From: Plasmodium coatneyi
Lineage: Eukaryota > Apicomplexa > Aconoidasida > Haemosporida > Plasmodiidae
Assembly: GCF_001680005.1 (NCBI RefSeq)
Contig: NC_033557.1
Location: 558,001-622,000 of the forward strand
Length of the DNA: 64,000 nucleotides
Direction of reading: 5' to 3'
This document shows, one piece after another, positions 52,865 through 64,000 of this stretch. The position numbers and the translations under genes were made by a program. Each line of letters opens with the position of its first letter. Positions within the stretch are counted from its first letter, which is position 1. Below the pieces are notes generated by a model, which was given only the letters and a program-made list of their open reading frames with translations, searched no databases and was not told where the DNA came from.

Positions 52865-53978
52865 ATTGCTCCCTTGCAAAGTCAGATGCATGAAGAACTG
52901 CACAAAGGCATCACAAGAATTTACGGTGAAAGGGTCCTTCAAATGAGGGTGGAAGAGAAGCTGTCTATGGGGATTCTTTTACAAAAGATGGTGAAGCTGG
53001 GTTAATATGTTGCGCAGAGCTGGGGGGGAGTGTTTTGGACAGAACGGAGGAAGCGCCTGAGGTGGATGTCTCTGCAAATGTTCGTGGCGCGGAAGGAGAT
53101 GAAGGCTCAATGTGATGGATACTGAACCATTTACCGGATGGGAGGGAGCATAGAGAAGAGGCATTTCTGCGCAAGAAGGTGGAACAAAGGGTGAAGGCGC
53201 CCAAGGAGAGCAGTACGGGCAAGCAGACCAACCTGACCAGTGGGACGCACAAATTCCCCCCGGTGGAAGACCCATCCGTATGCCACTGAAGTATGAAATT
53301 ATTAGGAAGCCTGATGAACGGATGGGCTGCTTTCTCCAGGGGGGGGAGAAGATGTTGCAACAGATGGACAGCTCCTTCTGGTGGAGTTGTATGGGGCGCA
53401 GGAGGGTGACCTCCTGCCTCGACTTTTTGTCTTGCTCCGGTATGAACACCTGCCTTAGAGGTGCCCTGAGGGAAGAGATGGTCATCGATGTCAGTCCCTG
53501 CAGGAAGATTTTAATCACGAGTAGGTATATGAAAGGGGGTACAGAAGGGGACTTCACAGAAAAGGGGCCTCATGGTTTACCAATCCAAGGGTGAGGTAAG
53601 AGGTAGGTCATTCTAATATTGTGGGACCGAACCCGAAGAGCTCGTGTCGACTGCACTGTATACACAGCTATATGCGTAATTCTCGTGACAGATGCAGCAT
53701 ATGCGATGATATGGGATTTTTGTCGCAAAACAATCAATCTATGGTACTTAAGAGTGAGCTTTCTACGAAGAAGTAACACTTTTTAGAAAAACGCATCTGT
53801 AAGAAGGAGAAGGGGAGCATAGGAATGGTAAAAAAGAGATCATTTGACCATGTCCCATCGGAAGAGAAGTCACACAGAAAAAAAAGGATGGATTCAAAGG
53901 AGAGTTTCTTATTTGACACCTCAAGGAAGGTAGGGAGGGTAACTTCTCTTTTTCCTAAGTTAATAAAAGAGTAAATAG
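52865..53978 (+). pseudogene. Scattered coding-looking fragments, probable gene relic
   Basis: Several plus-strand stretches read like protein but are interrupted by stops and frame changes. Bases 52870-52998 give QSQMHEELHKGITRIYGER. About 52945-53289 (other frame, one internal TGA at 53114-53116) gives ELGGSVLDRTEEAPEVDVSA and later EEAFLRKKVEQRVKAPKESS. Then 53280-53594 gives MPLKYEIIRKPDERMG, and 53826-53975 a 49-codon frame MVKKRSFDHVPSEEKSHRKK ending FPKLIKE. I recognise no family. No counterpart is seen in unit 1. Either this is the remains of a gene or several exons of an unrecognised one. The minus-strand frame over the same bases (52979-53557) has P/S/H/L-rich composition typical of antisense. 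Confidence 0.35.
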
Positions 53979-55453
53979 CAACCTTCCCCACTCCTTCCTC
54001 CCTCTTTTTCCTATACATTCCACCTATACATTTCTTTTACAAATACTCTAAAGAAGAGAACAAGAAGGAGAAGAAAGAGGAAGAACTTACCCACACCACC
54101 ATCATTCTACACTCTTCCCTTCTCTTTTTTCTTTTAATTTTTTCTCTTTCGTATTTTTTTTTTCCCTTCGCCTTCTTACTTCCTTCAAAAGAAAAAAAAA
54201 AGTTTCCTAATCTTTTTTTCTTTTATATATTATTCTTAAAAGAAGAAGAAAGAGAACAAAAAAAGAATGTATTTTCTTTTTTTTTTTTTTGTTAGAGATT
54301 AAAAAAGAGTTTATGAAAGGAAGAAAAGGAAGAAGAAAAGGTGTAAAGAAGGAAGATTTAAAGAGAAAAGGAAGTTTAAAGAAAAAGTGTAAGTAAGGAA
54401 GTTTTAAGGAAGAAAAAAAAGAAGGTAGGTGTAAAGAAGGAAGGTTATTCTTTTTTAAAGAAAAGAAGAGAATCGTAAAAAAAGAAGGGGCAGGTAGGTA
54501 ATCCCTGTTTTCTCTTTTTTTTTAGAAGAATGCAAATGGAGGTACATAGGTATGAGAGGCATAGGAAAGAAGAAAAGGAATTACATATCTTGCTCTTTTT
54601 TTTTAATAAGAATGCAAGCGCATAAAGAAAGGAGAAGTGGATAATTCCTCCTCTCTTTTTTTTAAAAGAAAACGAGGAAATAAAAAAAAAAGTGGGAAAA
54701 GTAGGAAAGTAGGTAATTCTTCTCCCTTTCTTCTTCTCTGTTCTTTCTTTTTCTTTTTTTCAGAAGGAATGTGGTGTACAGGAAAAGGGAAGAATAAGGA
54801 AGGTTGCATGCGCAGAATGTTTCTGTTTTTTTGTTTTTTTTTTTAGGAAGGAAAAAATAAACAAAAGTAAGAAAAGAATAAAATTGTAAAAAGGAAGAAC
54901 AAAAAAAAAAAAAAAAAAAGAACAAGGTAATAAGGAAGAGGTGAGGTGAATAATTCTTTCTTCTCCTTTTTTTTTTTTAAAAAAGAGCAAAGGGGGTATA
55001 TGAGTAGGAAGGATAGGAAGTGGAGGAAGACTATTTCTTTTTTTAGATTAATTCTTAAGAATAATTCCTTAGTTAAGGAAGAAGTTGAAAAAGTGTAAGG
55101 AAGGAAATGAAGTAAGGGGAGGATTGAATAAGGCGTATAGGGAAAGTACTAATGAGCACTTCCCATAGGTAGGAATATTGAGTTAAGGAAAATATTAAAA
55201 AAAAAAAGAAGAATGAGTGAATAACTAAAATTAACAAGAAGGAGCAGGGAAGGATATATGTTATGGGCAAATGCAGGAACTAACGGAAGAGGAATATAAG
55301 AAAAGTCAAGAAGAATATATAGGAGTATGGGGAATGAAATAATGGGAAGAAGGGAAGGAAAAATGAAAAAAATAGAAAATATATAAAAAAAACTTAAAAT
55401 AAGGTAACAGTCTGAAAATTAGTACCAGCTTCTTTCAAAAAGCTCATATTAGC
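53979..55453. promoter_or_regulatory. SICAvar-2 proximal upstream region
   Basis: About 1.5 kb directly upstream of SICAvar-2. It is built from loosely repeated ~80-120-base segments that combine a word like GTGGATAATTCCTCC (54498, 54638, 54712, 54950) with a T tract and an A/G tract. The TGGTGTACAGGAAAAG and GGAAGGTTGCATGC words at 54769-54810 match 41514-41552. No long inverted repeat like that of unit 1 was found here. Confidence 0.5.
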
Positions 55454-58400
55454 ATGGCACCTAGTGAAAGGAAATTTATTAATTTTTGGTTACAATGGAG
55501 GCAGCGACACCCAAAGGATAGTACCGATGTAATAAGTTACACATAGAGCAGGAATATAAGGAACTAGTGTAACAATATGCATATGAATGTATATTACACG
55601 AAGATGTGAACCAATGTATGTGTCTCTCCCCTTATTCCTGTACTGTAGGGGCACATATGGGGGTACATAGAGAAAATGTTAAAGGCTCTAAAGGGATATA
55701 TGGTCACGGAGATACCGCAGTTACAACTATTATGCTCAAAGGGAGCAGTTGAGGGGATGGGAATGGAATATGTCAGAGACAGCGAGCACCTATGCAAAGC
55801 CCTAAGTAAAATATTCTTCTGGATGAATGGACGAAATCAGGATGGCTCGAAGCAGGGTTGGCAGAAAGGAGGGACGGAAGTGGACGATGTTCAGCTAATG
55901 TTCCGGTGTATAGCGGGGAATGTGGCCATATGGGCCATGTTTGGAAATCATTGCCATTTGGAAGAAATGATAAAATATACAACGGACGCTGTGAGCGGGC
56001 AGTTAACAATGTTTAATATACAGGCGGAAACAATAAGGAAATGTGGGGACTACAGTTTTAAAGACTTAAAAGTAGGTTCACAGTTACTTGGGGAGAAAGT
56101 TAAAAAGTGGGTAGAAGAAAACAAAGCAGGGTTAGATGACTATACTACAGTTCAGCAACATGAAAGTACAGTATGCGAAGAATTGAAGAAAAGAGCAGTA
56201 TCAACCAAGGAAGGGAAAAACGAAAAGAAAGAGTTACAAGAAATAGGTGGATATAAAGAAAAGGAAATGAAGGAAGTGGCAGAAATTATACAGAAGGAGA
56301 AATACTTAACACAGAAGAATGCGGAAGAACTAATGGAAAAAATAGAAAATAAAGAATTAAAGGATAATGATGCAATTGCAGGAGCAGTAAATAAAAAAAT
56401 ACAGGAACAGAAGAAACCATCTCCACCAGGTAAATCCTATCAAAAGATTACTCTTATAACCAAATAAAAATAGGGAACAACAACAACAGCAACAACCACA
56501 ATTACCATCCTCAGGTGGTGATCCCTGCACGGGCGACTTCTGTCAACGCATAGAGTGCGTAACAAAGAAATGGAGTGTAAACAAAAGTCAGCCGGTAACC
56601 TGGGTAAGTGAACACAATATATATATTGTCTTCATTAGAAAATAATAGGGAGGGAACACAATATGGTCCTCATTACAAAAAGAAGACAGTGTTGTTCATT
56701 CGAATTATGTGAACACAATATTGTCTTCATTACAGTTTGGGGACAGTTTTTTTTTTGTGTGTGTGTGTGTGTATTGCAGTTTTGTACAAAACGGATATAC
56801 GGGGGAAGAAAATAGACGTACACATAACGTGCACATAATTGTAGTGGGTGGACATAATTGTAGGGTGGACATATAATAATTATGGGGTGCACATAATTAC
56901 ATAGCATAGATTTGTTTCCTTCTACTCCCTCCCTCTCTTTCCTTGAACAGAGTAACATGGAGGATGACATTAACAAGGAGGCTAAAGATATGTTTACTAA
57001 AATATCTCAGGATAGCAGCACAAATGTGCCAAGTTATTGTACGAGTAATACAGATCAAAGTAGTAAAATAGTCACTGCCCCAGAGAAGACAGCATGCCAA
57101 TACATTTCCACAGGTTTAAAACATATTTATGAAATTAAAGTAGAGGACAGCGATAAGAACGAACAGAAAGGAGGCAGTGATCAGAAGGCCAAGGACAACA
57201 GAGAGTTCAAACAAACCATGTTATGTGCAGTACTGAACGCATACATAGATGAATTGAAACAGAAGGTGAAATCACCCTGTAAGGTCGATGAGCAAACAAT
57301 AAATCAAGTATTTGATAAGGGAAATGGGCAACTTAAAGATTGGTGTTTAGATAAGAAGAATAGTGATTGTGTTAAATGTGAAAGGTTTGAAAATTTATCT
57401 TGTAAAGTAGGTGAAGCGAAAGTGAAGGAAAAGTTAAAGACAACGATCAGTGCAGATGAAAATGTGCAAACAACTCTGTCTACTATAAGTTCTCTAAATA
57501 GGAACTTATGTGATGGCGCCCAATGCGTAATATCACAATGGGCCAGGGACAGAAGGGGAAAGGGCACAAGCGTATGGGAGGTTTGGAAAGGATTCTTACT
57601 TTCCACTGAATTACTGTAACATACATTGTACATAGAGAAGTGTATATATGCAGGAAAATAATAAATGAAGGTTCCGTTTAGGTATTTAATATACGTACAT
57701 ATTTCCTTCCCTTATTTGTAGAGTGACATGTGGGGAAAGGATGACATCGAAAAAATATTGAAAGACTTGTCGAAGGATATAACCAATGATAAGGGAACCA
57801 ACGATGATCTCTGCAATGATGCCACCTGGGGACAGGATGCATCAGCAGAAACAAAGAAGAAGGCATGCAACCTTATTGTGAAAGGCTTGAAGCATACATA
57901 TGGAATTGAGAAATATGGAACCGGTAAAAATAATGAACCAGAGAATAATAGAATATTTTCACAAACTATGGCATGTGTAGCATTAAATGTATTAGCAAAT
58001 GAAATAAAGGGGAAGTGTCCTACCACGGAGGACGCTATAAAGAAGGCCTTTACTGAAAATAAGGATCTTCACATCCGTGCGTGTAAGCAGAATCCATGTG
58101 ATCAATGTAAGTGGGAAACTTGTACGGATATTCTGGTTGGAAACGAGAAACTGCGGGATGGAATAAAAGACAGGCTCCTGAAGAATGGCCAAATAACAAC
58201 AACTTTAAGTACTATAAATAATACCTTATGTCAGCGCGCCCAATGTGTAACAACACAATGGAAAAATGACAAAAGGGAAGAGACGAACCAAAATTTTTGG
58301 GAGGTTTGGAAAGGATTCATATTGGACATTGCTTTCTAATTGTATAGAATTAAAATGGAACGATATATATATAGATATGTATATATATATGTTCACAGGG

Positions 58401-61400
58401 AAAAAATGGAAAATTTTTCGCAAAAGTACTACCTATACTTACATGTTCCTTCATTTTTTGGTATACGCAGAAGGACATTTGGAATAGTGACGTTCCAATT
58501 ATATTGGAAAAACTATCTAAGGCTATGGCCGTAGGGAATGGAATTGAATCAACTTTATGTAATAACATTAATGGGAAAAGTACACCAACTGCCGAAGAAA
58601 AAAAGGCATGTACTTACATTGTTCGGGGTTTAAAACATATATATAGTATTACAGAGGGTTCGCAGGGCACTTCTAATGAGCACAAAAAAAATTACAGAAT
58701 ATTTAAACAAACTATGGCCTGTCTAATATTGAATGAATATGGGAAACTTCTTGGGGAACAATCATGCATAGAAGAGCAGGACGTACAAAAAGTTTTTACT
58801 GGTGTAGGTAATCTTCACGGAGATGCGTGTACGGAGAAATCATGTGATCAATGTAATTGGGACCCATGTTCAAATTTTAGCATTGGACAGAAGAACCAAC
58901 GGGAAGAAATAAAGAAAAAGCTCCTAGAGAAGAAGGAAATACAGGAAACTCTAAATAACATATGTCAATCGAAACCACCTCCCAACCTTGGTCCACAACC
59001 TGCCAAACCAGCCGGCACTAAACTGACAGTTAAGAGTAACTGTACAATCATAGGATTGGAGGAAAATGAAGAAGGTATGTTTTGCACTGTATATTTTCCA
59101 CTACAGTTAAACAAAATGTGGGTATATGCAGCACAGTACAAACTGTGCTTAAAGTGAAGATAGTGTCCAAGAGCCGTAGGTACCTATATATGAACTCCCC
59201 CTTATATTCTACGACTTATTTATAGAAACATGGGATACGGTACTCACTGCATTTTCAAATAATCCAAGTGATGCTGATGGGAAAGATATATATAATAAGT
59301 GGGAAGGATATAAAAGTGTATGTGAGAACCATGCAATAACGGATGGGGAGTGGACAGAAGTGGAGAAGAGTTTCTGTAAAATTTTAATAAGGAATTTATT
59401 AATAGCGAATGAGAAGAAATTCCAGTGTGAAAGTCATAAAACAGAAATTCCAGGGAAGTACTGTGTAACGAAGTGTGATTTGTTGAATATGTGGCTCTTG
59501 TACGTGAAGGATCGTTGTGTAAGTAGTGATGTTATTAAGTATGCGTATGAAGCAATGTATGCTGTGGAAGATAATTTAGGACAAGGGGGGACAGGTGGAC
59601 TATGTAAGTACGGAGAATTTGATAATCTTCAGAGAGATAATGGTGACGTACTGAATACGGTCACCAGTAAAATGATATGTGATGGAAAAAGGGGAAAATT
59701 GGGGAATATACACCATAAAGGATGGTGCACTGATAGTAACAGGAAATATACGAAGAACCTACTTCCAGGCGCGGCCCGTACTGGTAGTGCAGGTGAAGAA
59801 AGTGGAAAAGGGAAATTACTCTTAGATAAATTAGATGAAATGGAGCAGAAAGTGAAGGATCAATTGGAAGTAGTGAAGAAGGAAGTTGAATCAGCATCAT
59901 CCAAACCAGGAGCACCCCAACCTGGTGGAGCATCATCTCCAGGTGGCTCATCCTCCTCACGTGGTGCAAGTCCTAAGACTCCATGTGAACGCATAAAAGA
60001 AGCAGAGGACACATGGAGGAAGATCCAAAAAACCTGGAACGAGGTAAGGAATAGTAATTTCCCCTTAAGTTTTAGTAGAGTGGAATGTATAAGCAGAATT
60101 CCATATACTGAAGAAAAAAGAAAAAGGAAGAATGTAGAATCGTCTATACACTCGATTCACCATATATTTTGCTCCATTTTTCCTGATTTGGACAGGGGAA
60201 ATTTTGGGGGGACACTAAGGCCAGGATTGATGGACTTGCCAGGGACATACCTCAATCGAAAGCGCAGGTGGACAATTCTTGCGGAGACATGGAGAAGGAT
60301 GATGGTACACATGATGGTCCAAACAGGCGAGCATGTCAATACATTAAGGGGGGATTGGGCAGTATATACAATATTACAATAGATTCGGGGGATACAGATG
60401 CCGAAGATAACTGGAAATTTAAAAGAATTATGGCATGTGCAGTGTTAAATTTATATGCTGATAAAATCAGGGACACGTGCCCTAGCACGGAGGACAGCAT
60501 AAGCAAGGCCTTTATGGATGGACAGAAACTGAAGAACAATGCATGCCCCACGGGTACTACTTGTGAGGAATGCAAAAGGGAGGACTATGCAACTTGCAAA
60601 ATAGACAATCAAGAAATAAAGGATAAGTTGGGTGGTATGATCCAAGGGAATAGTGAACTGATGGAAACAATAACTTCTATATGTACAGTCAACCCACCTG
60701 GTGGCAATGTCAAACCAGCTGCCACTAAACCAGCAACTACGAGACCTCCTGTTGTTCAAGAGACGAAAAATTCATCGGCGAAGCAGCCCAAGGTAGATAG
60801 TACTGGGGAAGATAAGTGTAAGGATAGTCTTAAGAGTGCCAGTTTTAAGAGCACTTCTCAGGCTGTCAGCTTAAGTGCAGGGTGTATGTCTGATTCAGAT
60901 TTAGGACTGAGTGAAGATGCTAAGAGAATGTTGAAGAAACAGGATGATGAAGAGAAAGATCGTGCTGCTGCTGGTCCAGGTGGTACTCAATCTAGTGCTG
61001 CCTCTCCAGTAGCTGGTGCTGGTGACGATGGTGTACCGGGAGGTTTAGTACCAGGTGCTGGTGGTGTTGCACCGGGTGTTCCAGGGGTAGGTGGTATTCC
61101 CGGACAACCTGCTTCCGTCGAAAATTCTACTTCACAGACTGTAGATCCAGATGGAAAGGGGAAGGATGGCGTTACACCAATTCAAGACCCACAGATTATA
61201 ACTAATGGTCAAGTTCCTGATACTACGCCCAGTCTTTCGCCTGCCGGCACATTACCACCTGCGCAGGGGCTAGATACTGTAACGGAAACTATACAAACAC
61301 ATACAACATCACATTCACCAGGACCAAGACAGAGGAAGGGAAGTTTACCATCCTTCCCTAGGAATGTAAGGAATGTAAGGAAGGAAGGGATGGTCAACCC

Positions 61401-61951
61401 TTCTGACCTTCTTCCTTACCTTCCTACAATCCCTGTGTTCCTTGGTGTTTCTGCTATGAGTTATCTCCTCTGGAAGGTAAGAACAAAGAAAAAAAAAAAA
61501 AAAAAAAAAAAAATTATTTTTAGAAAAAAAGAAGGATGAAGAAAAAAAAAAAAGAAGGAAAGAGTTAATGAGTAAGTGTGTGTAGGATTTCGCATTTTAG
61601 GGGTGTGCGTGTATAGTATTTCGCAATTTAGGGTGTGTATGTACAGAATTTCGCATTTTAGGGGTGTATGTGTAAGATTTCGCATTTTAGGGTGTACGTG
61701 TAGGATTTCGCATTTTAAGGTGTGTGTTTGTAGGATTTTGCATTTTAGGGTGTATGTATGTAGGATTTCACATTTTAGGGTGTGTGTATGTGTAGGATTT
61801 CGCACTTTAGGGAGTGTGTAGGATTTCACACTTAAAGTTATGGTTTCAAGGTATAAGAACAGGTATATGGCCTGGTGTTTAATTTTTAACAGACGAATTG
61901 TTCCCAGAAGAATGTATCTAAATAATGGAAAAAATAAAAGAGAAAGGAAGG

Positions 61952-61983
<32 letters not shown>

Positions 61984-62566
61984 GAAAAATAAATAACACA
62001 TCCTGTATTAGATGTAAATTTTGCACTTATATTACAATGATAATTCTTGTTTTAAGAGCAATATTTCGCACCTTAAAAATTACTTACCCCCCCTTTTCTT
62101 TCTTCCTTTCTTCCCTTCTTTTTTTTAGTATTTTTTCCTCGGTAAAGAAAGACGTCGTTACAAAAGAGCTCATCAAGTATCTGCTCTTCCCCCCTCAGAA
62201 GAACAACTGCTTGATCATGTGGACCAACCTGGTCCGCATGAATATACCTTAGTAAAGGAACGAAAACAATCAAGATCCGTTCCAACTGGAAGAACGAAGA
62301 GGCTCAAAAAACTGGGTGCCCTTCAACGTACTATTATTGATATTCATTTAGAAGTCTTAGACGAATATCAAAAAGGGGAAGTCCATTTGATGAAGGAAGA
62401 GTTTTTTGAAATTTTGGTTCAAGAATTTATGGGAAGCGAATTTATAAAAGACAAAAATGTTCCTAAGGAGGATTTTCTTAAGGAACAGGTTCCAAGTTCA
62501 GATTCCGAGTTTAGGGAGGATGACTTCGTTCCAAAGGAAGGTATTCCTGAGGAACAGGTTCCTTAG
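55454..62566 (+). CDS. SICAvar: SICAvar variant antigen 2, nine exons, 1765 residues predicted
   Basis: Predicted exons are 55454-55528, 55649-56429, 56515-56603, 56951-57580, 57722-58303, 58471-59074, 59226-60043, 60196-61476 and 62129-62566. It has the same infected-cell surface antigen role as its neighbour, and exon 1 has the same 25-codon length. Module order differs: N-terminal module (HLCKALSKIFFWMNGR), 89-base half-module (DFCQRIECVTKKW), three standard Cys modules (LKHIYEI...FKQTMLCAVLNAYI and similar), then the second type (WDTVLTAFSNNPSDADGK), then a last standard module. In exon 8 that last module, the Pro/Gly/Thr stalk and the membrane span (YLPTIPVFLGVSAMSYLLW) are joined in one 1281-base exon, where SICAvar-1 has an intron. 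Exon 9 gives a longer cytoplasmic tail ending SEFREDDFVPKEGIPEEQVP. Phases agree at all junctions and no lesion is seen. It looks intact. Confidence 0.94.
61575..61850. repeat. ~29-bp TTTTAGGG minisatellite in SICAvar-2 intron 8
   Basis: About nine imperfect tandem copies of TAGGATTTCGCATTTTAGGG plus a TGTGTATG-type linker occupy the 652-base intron before the cytoplasmic exon. The array is in the same place and orientation as in SICAvar-1, which has five copies. It is followed by one relative of the 42-base repeat (ATGGCCTGGTGTTTA, 61867). Confidence 0.9.
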
Positions 62567-63178
62567 GAAGAAACAATTTGTAGCCAAATTGTGGATGCTA
62601 ATCCTTTGGAATTGTTGTGTGTTTGATGAATGTGTGAAATGGGGAAGAAAACGTATGTGATAAGGAATTGCATATGTAGATCATTTATTACAGAATGTTT
62701 GAAAAATAAGACGATTATGGATGTTAATCTTGGCTTTGGTATTTGAGGAGTGTGTGTGAAATAGAAGAGAAAATGTGTGCATGATAAGGAGTTGTATTTA
62801 GATCATTTATTACAAAATGTTTGAAAAAAGCAAAGCGGTGTGTGGTGTTATACTTCACATTTTACATTATGCTCGAACTAATGAAAAGTAGTCATTCTCA
62901 GGAGTGTCTTTATTTTTGAACATTCCTATATTTGTCAAATTTAATAAATCTTGTTTTGTAAACATGTGACCAAGAGGTTTATTTTTATTTTATTTTTTTT
63001 AGTGTAAGTTAACCAGTTTTTAATTTGTTTAATAAAAAAAAATTTGAGAAGTTCCTCTTTCATTGTTTGGATGCTGAGGAGGTATGCTTATCAGGGGTTC
63101 CTCGTCCCCTTGGCGGCGCCCCCTTTTTTTTTTAATTTGCGCCTTAGAAGGGAAGAACCTTGAAAGATTAAGCAAAAA
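62567..63178. other. SICAvar-2 3' flank with a local tandem duplication
   Basis: The 3' flank is related to that of SICAvar-1. Bases 62592-62717 and 62718-62840 are imperfect tandem copies of a ~125-base segment (TGGATGTTAATC ... TAGATCATTTATTACA) present once after SICAvar-1 (from 49580). Further on, TTTAATAAATCTT (62940) and ACCAAGAGGTTTATTTTTAT near 62970 match 49799 and 49829. Confidence 0.75.
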
Positions 63179-64000
63179 AGGGTGTAGGCAATGAATTGTG
63201 GGCAAAAGGAATGCCTCCGCGAAGGAGAGGTGTTCCGGTTGGTGTGTTCTGAGCGGATGTTTTTAGGGGATCCTTTCAGCTAACCCTTTTTGCCGACCGC
63301 TTGGCACCCCCATTCGGAAAAAAAAAAAAAAAAAAAAAAAAAGAAAGAATATTTTGTTTCTTTGTTTATTTCCCCTCCGCCGGTACACGGGCGTTCTTTC
63401 TTAAATGGTTTTAAAATGGCACGTGTTGTTCCAAAGGGTGCAATCTCGCCTCGCCACTGCTTTTCTACACTGTTTTGAAAAGCTGGCGTTGTCGTATGGG
63501 GGGATTTTCTTCGTGCAAACGCATCTCACATTTCGCCATAACGCAACAGCGAAGTGAAGCGGCGAAGTAGCGATGCGCAGTGTACAGTTGATGAGCTCCC
63601 CTTAACGCAAAAGGTGTTTAGTTTCTCTTTGTTTGGGCGAAATGGGGAAGTATAACCTATGCGCGCACTCTGCTACGCTCCCCCCATAGCGCTTCAATGG
63701 TAAAGGCTCCCCGATAAAATTGAACCTGAACGACGATGATGGAATTTTCGCCGTTCCACTTTATACATGTGTAAAATATCACCTTCAGGAAGGCATCCCT
63801 ATCTCTCGTGTGTGATCCTCTTTTCACCCTTGAGTCCTTCCCCAAAAGTGTAAGGATCGAATGAACCGAAAAAGAAAAGAAAACTTCCTCCGTTGTAATT
63901 CATCGATCACTTGTAACATCCGTCGTGGATACTACCAATAAATACCACTGTGTTGTGTGCCCATGAGGAATTATGCATCGGTTTTGTGCGCATTAGGGGA
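63179..64000. repeat. SICAvar-unit conserved non-coding block, copy 3 (cut by window edge)
   Basis: This matches copy 2 from its first base (GGTGTAGGCAATGAATTGTG) and continues to the window end with TATGCGCGCACTCTGCTACG near 63658. It suggests that a third array unit follows to the right, but no third SICAvar is visible inside the window. Confidence 0.85.

Noticed and set aside
52979..53557. 192-codon minus-strand open frame across the relic region
   Set aside because: Pro/Ser/Leu/His-rich translation typical of the antisense of a coding strand; the plus-strand fragments look more protein-like.
61575..61850. CRISPR-like appearance of the spaced repeats
   Set aside because: The linkers are themselves TG-rich and nearly repetitive, the host is a eukaryote, and the array sits in an intron: it is a minisatellite.
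1..64000. tRNA, rRNA or other structured RNA genes
   Set aside because: None could be recognised by eye on either strand; a covariance-model search would be needed to exclude them.

Overview
This window is nuclear DNA from a malaria parasite of the simian/P. vivax clade, most likely Plasmodium knowlesi, with P. coatneyi as the alternative. The base composition is moderate for Plasmodium. A/T homopolymer runs are frequent between genes and inside introns, the genes carry short GT-AG introns, and the right-hand third holds two multi-exon SICAvar (schizont-infected cell agglutination) antigen genes, a family I know only from P. knowlesi and P. coatneyi.

Left part (about 1-34.7 kb) is conserved core chromosome. 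In order: the start of the SERCA calcium pump ATP6 (minus), a TSR2-like ribosome-biogenesis factor, an unrecognised ~1013-residue protein, an unrecognised highly basic protein with a signal-like start, the ribosome-assembly GTPase BMS1/AARP2, the small GTPase Rab5c (nine exons), the apicoplast isoprenoid enzyme IspD, centrin (six exons), a probable organellar helical-repeat protein (minus), a ten-exon CCR4-like nuclease, an unrecognised single-membrane-span protein, and the Niemann-Pick C1-related transporter NCR1 (minus, four exons). From memory this resembles the ATP6-to-NCR1 segment of P. falciparum chromosome 1; that synteny was not computed. TSR2 and BMS1 both act in 40S ribosome maturation, but they are separated by other genes and there is no operon logic here.

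Transition (34.7-42 kb) has no convincing intact gene. At about 37.08 kb a sequence block begins at a poly(A) run and recurs near 50.2 kb and 63.3 kb. I take this as the boundary between core chromosome and an internal SICAvar array.

Right part (37-64 kb) is a tandem array of roughly 13.1-kb units: conserved non-coding block, second conserved patch, purine-rich repeats, T/A-rich upstream region, then a nine-exon SICAvar on the plus strand and a conserved 3' flank. SICAvar-1 spans 42008-49290 (predicted 1572 residues) and SICAvar-2 spans 55454-62566 (predicted 1765 residues). A third unit begins at the right edge. The two genes use the same exon modules in different order, and compatible splice phases would allow such shuffling. 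Their large introns hold telomere-like TTTTAGGG-containing minisatellites. The cytoplasmic tail of SICAvar-1 is shortened by an in-frame stop followed by an untranslated relic of the longer tail. All exon boundaries were worked out by eye from frame, splice dinucleotides and family conservation.
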